A stretch of 64,000 nucleotides of DNA, from the NCBI RefSeq assembly GCF_963259705.1, contig NC_081846.1:54961205-55025204 (forward strand), written 5' to 3'. Under the pieces are notes generated by a model that saw nothing but the letters and a program-made list of their open reading frames with translations, did not search any database and was not told where the DNA came from. Positions 10,945 through 22,518 of this stretch are shown here, piece by piece. Origin of the DNA: Myotis daubentonii (lineage: Eukaryota > Chordata > Mammalia > Chiroptera > Vespertilionidae). The position numbers and the translations under genes were made by a program. The number at the start of each line of letters is the position of its first letter. Position 1 is the stretch's first letter.

Positions 10945-12144
10945 TTTCTCCAACTTTCTGTAAGCCCCAGCCTAGATTAACGTATAGTGGGCACACTACC
11001 ATTTCTACTGAATAAAGATGATGAAAAGAAAGAACAAAATGTTAAAGATAGGAACTTTTTTTTTTTTTTTTTACAAAGTTGAGTAATGAACATAAGCAAT
11101 CAAATTTACTTCAAGTTCCTCTCTTATAAAATGTACTGTGTTTATATGATGCAAACCAGATCTGAGTTTCTCACAGAAACCACTTGGTAATTACATATCT
11201 TGACTAATGGTCTGAATTCCAACTTTTGTTCAAATGACGAAAAACAAATTTATCATAAACCTATATATGGTATTCTATTTTAAAACTTTTACAATGTATA
11301 TAAAACCAGGTACCTTATATAGCAACTTAACAAACACATACATATAATTTGAGAGACTTGCAATAGAGAAAGGAGTGTTGAGAAAAACTATGGGGCCCTA
11401 AAATTCAGAGGGAGATCACTAAATGAGAGCTGCTATGAAGTCCAGAGTATATGAAATATCAACAGTTCAAGGATGGGGATGCCATCCAAAACCTAGACTT
11501 GTGAGGCTAGTATTTTATAAGCCACAGAGGCCAGAAAGCAGAACAGAGTTCGAGGACATACACTGTTTGCTGTAACTGTCATACGTAACTGAAGTAACAC
11601 ATCACAGGCAAACGCCTCTCACTGAAGGGCTGTCTAAATACAAAAAAGTAGGGAGCACTGTCTCCTCTGAAGCCCTGGTTATGTCACTTAAAAAGGTAAT
11701 AGTAGATGAAACTGCTCTTTCAAAATCCTGTTTTGGCTTTCAGTTAAAGATCATGCTCTCTCAACTGGCCTGAAATAATTTTGGTTCTTATCTAGAAATC
11801 ATTTTTTTTCCATTAAAATCTTGTAGACAATTTAAGTTTACATATCTATGCACACATTACCAAGATATAAACAAGTAATAATTTATTTTCTTTTCCCTAC
11901 TTGAACTAAATGTTGAACCCCTGCTCAAGCCTACCTTCAGCTCACTGAACATTTTAATTTTAAAAATAACGTCCTATATGTTTTATCTGTACCATAAAGT
12001 TATAATTAGTATTTCATTTTGTCATACAATTAGGACTTCACATTGTATACAATGCTTGTTAATTGCTTTAGGTCTCTAAATCTGTTTCTCCAACCAATTT
12101 GTAGCTCCTTAAAGGGGATGCTCTTACTCCTTTTTATTGTTGTA
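10201..12144. other. Intron, apart from the microsatellite nothing recognised
   Basis: This is AT-rich TANK intron with poly-A/T runs near 10518 and 11056. No ORF, repeat terminus or exon candidate could be supported. Confidence 0.55.
10890..10941. repeat. (AC)26 microsatellite
   Basis: An uninterrupted dinucleotide tract, likely polymorphic. Confidence 0.99.
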
Positions 12145-12513
12145 CTAGTGGCTTGGTGCATGAAATTCATGCGGGGAGGGGGGTGCAGGGGGGTCCCTCA
12201 GCCCAGCCTGCACCCTCTCCAATTGGGACCCCTTGGGGGATGTCCGACTGCCGGTTTAGGCTCGACCCTTCTCACAATCTGGGACCGCTGGCTCCTAACC
12301 ACTCACTTGCCTGCCTGCCTGATTGCCCCCAACTGCCCTCCCCTGCAGGCCTGATCTCGCCCCCAAATGCCCTCCCCTGCAGGCCTGATCTCGCCCCCAA
12401 CTGCCTCTGCCTCAGCCCCCACCACCATGGCTTTGTCCAGAAGGAAGTCGGACGTCCGAAAGATGGCCAGTCAACCTGGTCTAATTAGCGTATTACCCTT
12501 TTATTAGTATAGA
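12145..12513 (-). mobile_element. short Helitron, complete
   Basis: On the minus strand it begins TCTATACTAATAAAAGGGT at 12513 and ends with hairpin GCATGAATTTCATGC and CTAG at 12145. Host A and T flank it. The interior has repeats around ctgatctcgcccccaa. A related 5' end is seen at 27146, 39311 and 40676. Confidence 0.93.
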
Positions 12514-12739
12514 TTATATAGGATAGGATTGTTTAAAATAGGGGCGGGGGGGGGGGAAGACTTTTTCAGCAGGAGGAGATGCTCTTGGCAAACAGAAATG
12601 CATAATCCCTATATCTGGACTGATAGCCAGCCATATGCACTATACTGCCAAACCAGTCATAAAAAATTGAATAGCTTTCTTATACTTTACACCGAACAGC
12701 TGTTGCCCTTAAAACCCCTCCTCAGCCCCCACCTTAGGT

Positions 12740-13186
12740 TCTGCCTTCACAGTTCACCCAGATTTGGTTCCGATTGGTCGGTTTCTATGCCAGTCAGCGT
12801 CTCCAGGCCTATCTCCGGCCTGATCAGAGAGGCAGGGCTGATCAGCAGCCGCCCCAGGCTGCTGGAGAGCAGGCTGACTGCTGAACTCTCAGAGAAAGAG
12901 AGAAACACGGCTGCTGGCGAGGTCCAGAGAGAGAGAGAGAGAGAGGCAAGGGCTGATCAGCAACTGCCACAGAGGCTGTGGATCAGACTCTGCTTCTCTC
13001 TCCAGACCTTGCCAGCAGCTGTGGCAGCTGCTGATCAGCCCCACCTCTCTCTCTGAGAGGTCAGCAGTTCAGCCCGCTCGCTCGCCAGTCCCCACCCACC
13101 TGAGCCTGCTGTGTGCGCAGCCTGGCGTTTGGTCGTCCCTTTGGTCGTTTTGGCCGTTATGGACTCTGGCTCTTTATATATATAGA
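12740..13186 (-). mobile_element. Helitron 5' part with palindromic interior, 3' end missing
   Basis: The minus-strand 5' end TCTATATATATAAAGAGCC is clear at 13186, next to host A. No CTAG terminus with hairpin was found to the left, so the left limit is approximate. The interior has long inverted segments: gagaggcagggctgatcagc near 12828 against gctgatcagccccacctctc near 13031. Confidence 0.7.
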
Positions 13187-14140
13187 TTCCTGTCACTGAC
13201 TAGCAAAAGTATGCAAATAGGAAGGGTTCAATAAATACTTCTTGTATAAGTGACTGGCAGGTGAATTTTTTTTTTTTTTGGCATAACTATGATCTTTTAT
13301 TTTTTATTTTTGGTAGGTGAATTTTTACACATTAATATTCTTCAAACGTTAAAGTATCTATATTATTTGCAATTGCCAGGTATAGCACATTTCCTTATGT
13401 TAGTCAGCACCAATGACAACTCCACAGCTACCTTCACTGTTGTACTACTCTAAACCTACAAAATCTTTCCTCAAAGCTATCACATACTTGCTGATCTAAT
13501 CATAATGAGAGCCACATCAGATTTTGCCTACTTTCTAACTGGTAACTTAAGGTAACAATTGCATTCTTCATATTTTAAAAGTTTTGCTTAAAGCATATAA
13601 TTCAGATAAAGAAGGGCATATATATAGAATAAATTAGAAATACATATAGGAAATCAGAAATGAAACAAAATAACAGCTCTTTGGACACATGAACACATAA
13701 TTTCTAATAGTTAAAAGCTCAAATAAACTCATTCTATATTTACTTCGTGTGTTGGGTCCTAGAATCTGAAAAAACCTTTACAATGTTTTATAATTTCTAC
13801 TTTAGTTATTAAATCAAGATTTTAAGTCAAAGGGCAGGGACAATATCTCATTTTTTCTTCTAGTGGCCGACAGTGTCAGGTACACAGCAGTTGAGAATTA
13901 CTGAATAAATGAGTAAAGAAAATTTACCAGACCACCAAATTCTTTTATGTAGTCTATATTATCAGTCTCTACATATTTTATTGTATTAAAACAAATTAGA
14001 CTTTTGTATAATTGCCACAAAAATAAAAAATGGGGCTAGAAGATGAGGGCGAACAGTTTTGCCAAGCCTTAGGCATCCGGTATAGTATTTAGTTTGGCAA
14101 ATGAAGTGATTCCCAGAAGCAGTATTACAAAAAAGCTTTA
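13187..14140. other. Intron with a tiny retro-insert
   Basis: Mostly unremarkable. At 13271-13312 a T run plus about 40 bp is bounded by gcaggtgaattttt (13258-13271) and gtaggtgaattttt (13313-13326), which looks like a very short 5'-truncated minus-strand retro-insertion. Near 13840-13915 an L2/MIR-like tail may occur. Confidence 0.4.
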
Positions 14141-14144
14141 TTTT

Positions 14145-14347
14145 TTAAAAAATATTTTAATTGATTTTTTAGAGAGAGAGGAAGGGAGAGGGAGAGAAGA
14201 TAGAAACATCGATGGGATGCCTCCTGCACAACCCCTACTGGGGATTGAGCCTGCAACCTGGGCATATGCCCTGACCAGGAATTGAACCAGCAACCAACCT
14301 TTTGGTGCATGGGACAATGCTCAATCCACTGAGCCATGCCGGCTGGG
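14145..14347 (-). mobile_element. Ves SINE, older subfamily
   Basis: Reverse-oriented Ves with head ending actgagccatgccggctggg and text ttggtgcatgggacaatgct, characteristic of an older Ves subfamily. No clean target-site duplication was identified. Confidence 0.85.
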
Positions 14348-14886
14348 TAAAAATAACTTATTTTTAAGATCATACAAATGACCCAGTATGGCACAATCCT
14401 AGTTTTAAAAAAGCAAATTAAACAATGCCAATTTATATTTACATTAAAACACAAAATGTTATTTAAATAATAACTGCTATCATGATGTATGTTACTATCT
14501 CTGACAGTGTTGTCCTATAAATAAGAGATAATAGTTTTTGGCAGAAAAAAAAAGTTTTTGCCAGAATAAATGTATGTATTTTAGTATTATTTGATTTTCT
14601 ATATATAAGTATTTTTAATTTTTAAAACTTGTTATAAAAATAATAACAACATGTAACAGTTTCTTTCTTCTCTAAAGCACTGTTCAGCTATGCTCCTCTG
14701 GAAAGTTTATTTCATACTAGAATTTTTGAAATTGTTAAGACGATAAACTACGATATTTTTTTCCTGAGACTAATAATGATAGGATTCAGGAAGTTGAATT
14801 CATTATTAAATTCTGCCAACTTCTTTTACCTTTCATTAATATTTATCATATGGTAAATTAAGTACTAGCCTCCCTTCACTCCACTG

Positions 14887-15052
14887 TGGCCTGGTGGCTC
14901 AGTTGGTTGGAGAATTGTACCACACACCAAAAGGTTGTGGGTTCAATCCCCGGTCTGGGCATATATAGGAGGCAATCAATCGATGTTTCTCTCTCACATT
15001 AGTTTCTCTCTCTCTCTCTAAAAAAAAATCAATAAAAACATACCGTTGGGTG
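14887..15052 (+). mobile_element. Ves SINE, diverged, internally shortened
   Basis: The head ctgtggcctggtggctcagt, B box gggttcaatcccc and a CT-rich tail are visible, but the body is shortened. Flanks tactagcctccc and tactagtccccc suggest a target-site duplication. Confidence 0.8.
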
Positions 15053-15164
15053 AGGGTTAAAAAAAAAAATACTAGTCCCCCCCAACACACCTTTGATCTT
15101 TGATACTCTCTTCTGTACCACAACCTACAATCCCTGCGATGCTTTAAAAATACATCTATCTTCC

Positions 15165-15610
15165 TTTCAAGGGGTGGAACTTATTTCCTTGCCTCTGGAG
15201 CATTTAGTGACTTATTTCTAATGAACAGAATAAAGTGGAAGGGAAGGTTATGTGATTTTTAGAGACTAGATCATAGAAATACTGTGGCTTTTTCCTTGTT
15301 CTCTCTCTCTTGGATCTCTTACTTTCTTACTTAGAGGAAGTTAGCTGCCAGGTTATGAATAGAGAGATCCATATGCGAGGTCTCCTAACAACAATCATGT
15401 GAGTGAGCCACTTGGAAGTAGATCCTCCAACCACAGTCAAGCCTTCAGATAGCTAAAGCCTTTGCCCACATCCTGACTTCGATCACATGAGATCTGGAAT
15501 CAGAACCACCCAGCTAAGTCTCCAAATTTCTGACCCATAGAAACTGAGATAGTAAGTACTTGTTGTTTTAAGCTGTTAACTTTTGGGGTAAATCTAGGGT
15601 ACTTTCTATA
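15165..15610 (+). mobile_element. MLT1-type LTR (ERVL-MaLR), solo
   Basis: The order of phrases matches MLT1 LTRs: ggtggaacttatttccttgc, ttctctctctcttggatctc, catgtgagtgagccacttgg, gatcctccaaccacagtcaa, agaaccacccagctaagtct, and gttgttttaagctgttaact. It is an ancient shared placental insertion without internal viral genes. Confidence 0.85.
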
Positions 15611-16566
15611 ACATATGATATGATTTGTAATACAATGTCCCCTTTCAAAATCAGATCTTATCAAGAAAGACTGTGCAAACTGCCATGGTATACAAGAGTT
15701 GAAAGGTTTTCCATTAAACTTAATACTTCTCTAATGTCTCTAAACTGCAAGCACCCAATGATAAAGGCTCTGTTGTCTTGATTTTATATCCTCTTAGGAG
15801 TTAAAGGATTCTTATGCGTTGTTTGCATGGGATTAGCATGAACAGAAAGTGAACTATAAATTTTGTGCTTTCAAATAAAATTTTCTTTTAAAGGGCCGCT
15901 TTCTCCCTCAGCATATCCCTCTTTACCCTCATCTCATTTTCCAAGGTGACAATGGTTGCCATTTGCCATAATGTCCATGAGTCTTTCCCCTCTCAAATAG
16001 TCTAACCAAATCCTAAACAAAATAGTCTGAAGAAAACAAATCCTCAAACCACTCACCAAACAGGCAGAGGAAAGGACTGTGGGTGGTTAGTAGGAGCTTC
16101 CTTCTGTTACTAGCTCAATGACTATATAGCCAGCTCTCAATATTCAATAAATCCAACTTATTCATTCTTTTAGAATATATTTCCTCTTCTCTTTTAATCC
16201 CTTATATATCTAGTGTGCATTAGCACTTTGGTTCTAGATATATAAAGGAAGATGAGAAAGTTAAAATGTAAGGCAGTTGGTTTTTATTTTTACTAAATGG
16301 TTACAGTATAAGATTGAGTAGATGAGATACTGAAGGTATTAAATATGTGGTGTCACATAAATCTTTCCCTTTTAGTAATGACAATTAAGAGAACTCACTA
16401 AATTTAGATTTATTTCTTACCTGAAGCTTTATATTGTTTCATCTTATTGTCTGTTCACAAATAAAGTTTCAATTGATGCAATATCAGTAATTCTTTGGAA
16501 ATAAGCTATCTCTGACATGATTTCTGTTACTTACGGTTAATTCCAGCATAAGTATGCAAATATATA
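15611..16566. other. Intron, nothing recognised
   Basis: No supportable feature was seen in this stretch. Confidence 0.5.
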
Positions 16567-17571
16567 CACTGAGTGGCCAGATTATTATGACTACCCAATC
16601 AGTACTTCGTTGGGCCACCTTTTGCCTTCAATACTACGGCGATTCTTCTTGGCATTGACTCCACGAGATGTTGAAAGGTGATGTGAGGAATCTGACACCA
16701 TGCCTGATGAATAGCACTGTCCAGTTCTGTGAGATCTGATGGTTGTGGAACCAGATGCCTGATGGCTCTTTTAACTTTGTCTCACAAATGCTCAATTGGA
16801 TTGAGAGCTGGTGATTGTGGAGGCCACCTAAGCAAGGTGAAGTCTCCCTCATGTTCTTGAAACCACTCCTGCACAATACGAGCACCGTGGCTTGGCGCAT
16901 TGTCTTGTTGGAAGAAGCCATCTCCATTGGGATACGCCATCAACATGATAGGATGAACCTGATCAGCAACGATACTTAGGTATGTTGTGTTATTCAGACA
17001 TTGTTCCACATGAATTAAAGGGCCCAAATCATGCCAGGAAAACATGCCCCAAACCATAACACTGCCTCCACCAGCTTGAAGGGTTGTTCTCATGCACGTG
17101 GGGTGCATGCTTTCATGCTGTTTCCGCCAAATTATCACTCTGCCATCTGCTTGATGCAACTGGAAATGTGATTCATCGGACTACATGACTTTTTTCCAAT
17201 GCTCAACTGTCCAATCCTTGTGTTCCTGTGTGAATTGGAGACGTTTTATCTTGGTAACTGCAGACAGCAAAGGTGTTCGAATGGGCCTTCGGCTTTCATA
17301 TCCCATATGATGCAGTGTATGGCTAATTTGCCTACAAATGTCAGGTGGTCATAATAATCTGGCCACTCACGTTCAAATATATCCCATGTTCAAAGGCTGT
17401 TAAATCGTGCTGTTTACCCATATCTTCAGAAAAAAATTACTTCTACTGTTGTGGTAAACAACCTGCTTCCCTATTTATAATGGTCTGGCCCTCTAGCAAC
17501 TTCAGCGTGAAATTATAGCTAATTTGCCTACAAACGTCAGGTGGTCATAATAATCATGCCACTCAGTTTAT
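16567..17571 (-). mobile_element. Tc1-like DNA transposon, defective, with a doubled end
   Basis: The left terminal inverted repeat is cactgagtggccagattatt (from 16568). Its inverted copy occurs twice on the right: ataatctggccactca at 17351-17368 and, slightly diverged, at 17546-17565. Both are preceded by the same about 40-bp subterminal text (gctaatttgcctacaaa). TA dinucleotides flank 16566 and 17572. The transposase is on the minus strand and lacks its N-terminus. Tc1/mariner invasions are known in vespertilionid bats. Confidence 0.88.
16634..17345 (-). pseudogene. Tc1-like transposase, N-terminal DNA-binding part missing
   Basis: This is a DDE-type cut-and-paste transposase. On the minus strand the frame runs from HTLHHMGYESRRPIRTPL (about residue 90 of the family) through SDESHFQLHQADGRV, whose first D is catalytic. 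It goes on to GSVMVWGMFSWHDLGPLI, then DNAPSHGARIVQEWF (second D) and LLRWPPQSPALNPIEHL (catalytic E). It ends after a shift near 16785 with the tail up to 16634. A Trp codon before SDES is a stop (VM-stop-SDES). The paired helix-turn-helix domain is absent, because the terminal repeat follows almost directly. Dead copy. Confidence 0.92.
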
Positions 17572-17580
17572 ATTATAGAT

Positions 17581-17794
17581 CAGCCGTGAGCAAACTACGG
17601 CCCGCGGGCCGGATCCGGCCCGTTTGAAATGAATAAAACTATTGAAAAAAAAGACCATACCCTTTTATGTAATGATGTTTACTTTGAATTTATATTAGTT
17701 CACACAAACACTCCATCCATGCTTTTGTTCCGGCCCTCCGGTCCAGTTTAAGAACCCACTGTTGCCCTCGAGTCAAAAAGTTTGCCCACCCCTG
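17581..17794 (+). mobile_element. non-autonomous hAT element
   Basis: Ends CAGCCGTGAGCAAACTACGG and, inverted, TTTGCCCACCCCTG. Flanks ttatagat (17573-17580) and gtatagat (17795-17802) are a 7/8 match to an 8-bp hAT duplication. It starts directly after the Tc1-like element. A second copy lies at 61066-61289. Confidence 0.9.
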
Positions 17795-17991
17795 GTATAG
17801 ATAAAAACATCTTACAAAGTTAAAACAAATGTAATTTAAAAAATTCTGAAGAAGGCTCTCTTTGAACACTTATTGACTGAAAACTAAATCTAAAACTTTC
17901 ATAAATAATGACCAATTTAAAATAAACGAAATTATTAACATATTTTAGAGTCTTTCACATCATCCCTTTTGTTCTAACCAAGACTGCTATT

Positions 17992-18210
17992 ATTTTTTAA
18001 ATATATTTTATTGATTTTTTACAGAGAGGAAGGGAGAGAGATAGAGAGTTAGAAACATCGATGAGAGAGAAACATCGATCAGCTGCCTCCTGCACATCTC
18101 CTACTGGGGATGTGCCCGCAACCCAGGTACATGCCCTTGACTGGAATCGAACCTGGGACCTTTCAGTCCGCATGCCGACGCTCTATCCACTGATCCAAAC
18201 CGGTTTCGGC
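17992..18210 (-). mobile_element. Ves SINE, full length
   Basis: Reverse-oriented Ves with 12-bp target-site duplication aagactgctatt at 17980-17991 and 18211-18222. 18223-19025 beyond it shows nothing recognisable. Confidence 0.94.
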
Positions 18211-19038
18211 AAGACTGCTATTTTTTAAAAAAATACCTTTTACATAGTTTGAACTGGAGATATTTTACTATCTTCAAAGAAATGTAATAATGGAAATAAA
18301 AATAATTTTGATTAAAAAATAATGGTAAATAATGAAATTTAGAAGTCTTTGAAATAGGAAAAGGATTGTAAATATTATTTACTTAAGCACTAAATTTTTT
18401 GTCAGCATTTATAATTCAGTGACTTATAATGTACTATAATAAACCAAATCATAAAATTGTATCCTAGAAGTCAGAATCATTGTTTCTAAATTTTATCTCT
18501 TGCAAAAGAAACCTAAACGAATGCTAGTGCCACTGTTTCTTGTGTTTTTCAGCATTTTTACATAAATGGAAATTGAAGTGAAAGTAAAGACAGCTGAATG
18601 ATTAAAAAAAATGATTTTGAATTAAAAAATATGAACTGGGAGATACTATAGAGAACTCATTCTAAAATTTTATTTATAGAAAATTATTAAAATCAGATTT
18701 GGTGTTAAATAAAAACAGGATAGTCTCAGTTATGGGATCAGTAACAGAATAGCTCTGACACACAAAACTAAAATCTACATCATTTAGAAGAAAGAAACAC
18801 AGTGCTCTTGACTTAATTGATAGTGTGAATATTAAGTGTCCTCATTTGTTAGATCTCATTTTATTCAAAAGCTGTCTCATCCCACTAAAACCCAACTCGC
18901 CTCATTTAAAGAATTCCTTTTTAAACATAAAATTTCAATGGTTCAGAAAAATATGGAGAATAATATACATCTATATATCCACTATCTTGACTTAACAACT
19001 CTTAACATTCTGTCATGTTTGCTTCAGATCTTTTCTTT

Positions 19039-19257
19039 TCTTTTTTTAAAATATATTTTTTATTGATTTCAGAGAGAAAGGGAGAGGGAAAGATAGAAAC
19101 ATCAATGATGAGAGAGAGTCATTGATTGGCTGCCTTCTGCACACGCCCCCACTGGAGATTAAGCCCGCAATCCAGGCACGTGCCCTGACCAGGAATTGAA
19201 CCGTGATCTCTTGGTTCATAGGTCGACGCTCAACCACTGAGCCATGTCAGCCGGGCA
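19039..19257 (-). mobile_element. Ves SINE, older subfamily
   Basis: Reverse-oriented, head ending ccatgtcagccgggc, with a perfect 13-bp duplication agatcttttcttt at 19026-19038 and 19258-19270. 19271-20218 holds no other recognised feature; it was read for the next TANK exon without success. Confidence 0.94.
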
Positions 19258-20218
19258 AGATCTTTTCTTTAAAAAAGGATAAGTTATACACACAACTGAA
19301 GCTTCCTTATCGTCTTCCCAGAGTCACACTCTCTTCTCTCACGGACTGTAGAGGTGGTCATTTTTTTAAAGATGTGTACCCTTCTTACACTTTTACTACC
19401 TATTTGTGTTTTTAGAAACAATTATCGTAACGTTTTATATGTTTAAAAATTTACATAAATTATTCCCGCCTTGTCATTTTGTAGTTTCCATTTTTATTCA
19501 ACATTTCTTTTGCAATCTAGGCATATTAATATATAAATTAAGTTTATTTTACTTTTTCTAAAGTGTTTTATTGTAAAGATGTACCATTCTGCTATTGATG
19601 GATGATTAGGTTGTTTCTAACCAACATAGCATGCACATACTTGTACAGTACCTGTCTCCTTGCAGATAGGAAATATTCCTTTCTATCGTGCTTCAATGAA
19701 GACATTTGCTTAAGCTGATGAGGTGGCTTTTTTTTTTTCTTCTTTTTAAATGAAGCACAGGTAATTGATAAAACACACACACCCTAGAATGCTATTTTTT
19801 TAAATCCAGAATCATCAGTGTCTTACTATCTACCTTTGCATAATTTTTTATTTCTTTGTTAAATGCCTGAAAAGAGAATACCAGAAAATATGAAACCTAA
19901 GCCTTTTTTTTACTTGGAAATGGTACTTCTATTTAGGATCATGTAAGTCATTTATTTGTATATACAGAACTTCTGTTTAGAATTCAGTGGTGAATCTACC
20001 TCGGGAAAATAAAATGAAGAAGATATTTTTATGTATCAGCATTTGAATGCTGCTTTTTGCAGAAGCAATCTTATGGTTGAAAAGAATCTTGCCAATATCC
20101 TCCCCTGTTCCTGCCCACCCAAGTTATGATAGAATACTGACTAAATAATTCAGGAAGGCTGCGGAACCTAATCTCTCATTTCTCATTTCTATAGGGAATA
20201 AGCCAGGGCGCAGTTTAC

Positions 20219-20337
20219 CTTTGATTCTTTTTCTCTTGGTATTCCTGATTTTACTTTATCAAGTGGCTGATCAAGGGTCAAATTATTCTTCCTTGCTTCA
20301 CTGTCTTCAAGCAGGGGACTACAGCTGTAACTGTTAT
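20219..20337 (-). CDS. TANK: TANK exon 4
   Basis: This 119-nt exon is too broken up in the frames to show as one long ORF and was found by reading the minus strand just downstream of exon 3. The acceptor is TTTTGTTTTACAG and the donor is AAAG then GTAAAC (20218-20213). The leading AT completes the GAT codon begun in exon 3, then 39 codons follow: NSYSCSPLLEDSEARKNNLT, then LDQPLDKVKSGIPREKESK. This matches the TANK stretch known in human as DNNYGCVPLLEDSETRKNNL. It ends in phase 0 at residue 109. The intron to exon 3 is 870 bp. The following exon was searched for by eye in 1-20218 and not found. TRAF-binding and C-terminal zinc-finger exons are therefore outside the window. Confidence 0.95.
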
Positions 20338-20684
20338 CTGTAAAACAAAACCCTCTTGGACATAAGCAGGAAACTCTTGGTTTTGGTAGTACCTGAAAAT
20401 GTAAACAGAATACAAATCCAAACCTCTAATTTTAAAGAGTAGAGACTTTGACAATTTAGATTTGCTGATTTCGATTTTGGCATATTTTCTTTATATTTGG
20501 TTTTTTTTTTTCATTTCCACTAAACATACAAAATCCTTACTCTACTTAATCAATGGTGTGTAAAATATGCAGAATTTATATAAGTTGCACTTTCAGGTAT
20601 GTATTTCTTGTTTAAGATACTCATTTGTATAACTATTCCATGCTTATTTATTATCTGTGAGTTATATTCCTGGTTTGTATTTTA

Positions 20685-20686
20685 GC

Positions 20687-20721
<35 letters not shown>

Positions 20722-20734
20722 TACACATACATAT

Positions 20735-20809
<75 letters not shown>

Positions 20810-20812
20810 AAT
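20685..20812. repeat. compound (AT)n(AC)n(AT)n microsatellite
   Basis: An AT block, an AC block with TACATA interruptions, then another AT block. The self-complementary AT flanks could extrude. It lies in the 870-bp TANK intron between exons 3 and 4. Confidence 0.97.
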
Positions 20813-21207
20813 TCACATGAGAATTTTTTTGGCATAAATAAAATATTTATTTTTGTACCCTATTTTGCTCATTTTGCTATATATCTTGAGTACATGTCAT
20901 GTTAATAAGCTGATCTATTATCATCAGTTTTCTTGGGTACATAGCTGTTCCTTATATGGATGACTGTAATTTAACTCTTGGACATTTCTTTATTTATAGT
21001 TTTTCATTATTAGAAATGCTATCGTGAGTATCCTTACATACAGATTTTTAAGTACATGAATGTCCATTTCCCCATAGGCCGAAAGTGTTCATTTCTTAAA
21101 CATATGTAAATCAGAGAAAAAAATGGAGAAATAAAATAGAAAAACTCGACTTCCACCTTTTTCTAGAAGTGGTTTAAGAAACACATAAAAAATTAGCATG
21201 AACATAC

Positions 21208-21316
21208 CTCGACTGGAATTCACAAGAAGTAATTGTGATTTTAGCTTGTCAATAATAGTTTGTTGAAGTGACAGCTGTTCCTGTTGCTCACGTATTCTCT
21301 GCTCATAGTTTTCAGT
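21208..21316 (-). CDS. TANK: TANK exon 3 (coiled coil)
   Basis: This 109-nt exon encodes TANK residues 34-69 (TENYEQRIREQQEQLSLQQT through LLLVNSSR) plus the first base of codon 70. It is the heptad-rich coiled-coil segment that, in the family, supports dimerisation and TBK1/IKK-epsilon contact. The donor is CGAG then GTATGT at 21207-21202, phase 1. The acceptor is a tandem NAGNAG (CAGCAG at 21322-21317). Use of the distal AG gives the usual QQK-TEN junction, and the proximal AG would add one Gln. Human TANK, from memory, has VNSTQ where this sequence has VNSSR; mouse has a VDSSR-like form, so this looks like normal divergence. There are no stops, frameshifts or base-use anomalies. Confidence 0.97.
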
Positions 21317-22518
21317 CTGCTGACATAAAAACCAGTTAGCCTGATATTTACTGACAGATATATACATACATTTACTGTCTATTAATAATTATATATAGAT
21401 ATGAGTTGCCCATATTGCTATTTCCCAGGTATTGAGCATTTATTTATGAGCTAAAAATTGGCTCCAGTAATGTATTTAAAATCATTACAAACATCTGTGA
21501 TTTGAAACACTTTACAATTTAAAAAATAATCTTAAAGAAAATTTCAATTATGGTTCAACAGATGGTTTCTGGACCTTCAGTTAGGATAAAAATTATAATT
21601 TAGAATTTTATCCTTAATGATAACAAAGAAAGGCATGAATAATAAAAAGACATCATATTAAAGTTGTCTATAAAAATACCCCACTAACTTAAAAAAGGTA
21701 AGATTTTGTGTCTTTTAAATAATCACACATTTGAACTTATTCTTAGAGGACAAAATAAAAAGGAAGTGGGTATAACTAAAACATTATGAAAACTAAAGGG
21801 ACACATAAAAATTACAAAATCCCACTAATCATAAACTTCCTTTCTAAAAGTTTTAAGAACTTGAGAACACAGCTAATTTTCAGTGGATATCTTAAATACC
21901 TTAATTTCCCTTATGTTTTTAATCCACCCCTTTTGCTATTTTATTATAATGGCTCTGAGAATTAAGCAGTGAAAGAAGACACATTTGCAGAATACAGATA
22001 CTGTAAACCTTCAAGCAAATTTGAAGATGTTGCATTACCATTACCAAATTAGTACAAAGTCTTCAAAATATATTACCAAAAATTAATAGAGATTTTTTTT
22101 TTTTTTACCAATTTCTATCACCAGAAGAACAAATAAACGACTAAACTGTAAATTCCTTGAAATGTGAGATGAGGTCCTAATAATTTCATAATGTTCCTTC
22201 AATAGATATTAAATATTTGATTTTGAGCTGATTCTTAACCAAAGTTCAAAATCAGTAAAGCTCGATTGTTTTCAGAGACTAATAAGCCTATAAATTACAC
22301 AGCTGTTCCTAGATTCCCAAAATAAGTTAGCTTAAGAAATTAAAGCAAAAAACCACATTTTTCCAAGTAAAAGGTAAAATTTTATAATACACTTTAAACA
22401 TAACTGACAAATAAACCAAGTGATGTGCATGCTGCCTGAGTGTAGTATTATATAACTTGATACTTCCATAGAGCTCTGCAAGGTAACTTATACATAGGAT
22501 GTATTCAGTACATGCTTA
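21317..22518. other. TANK intron, nothing recognised
   Basis: AT-rich sequence upstream (in gene sense) of TANK exon 3. It has no identifiable repeat or conserved element. Confidence 0.5.

Noticed and set aside
17340..17575. A second complete Tc1-like MITE at the right end
   Set aside because: Only right-type ends are present. No left end precedes the second copy, so a duplicated terminus fits better.
1..20218. The following TANK exon (human residues from about 110)
   Set aside because: The region was read on the minus strand for the expected conserved peptide (FWDLKEEFHKI and neighbours) and it was not seen. It is presumed outside the window.
20219..21316. TANK exons as a processed pseudogene
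   Set aside because: Exons are separated by introns with proper GT/AG sites and consistent phases, so this is the gene itself.
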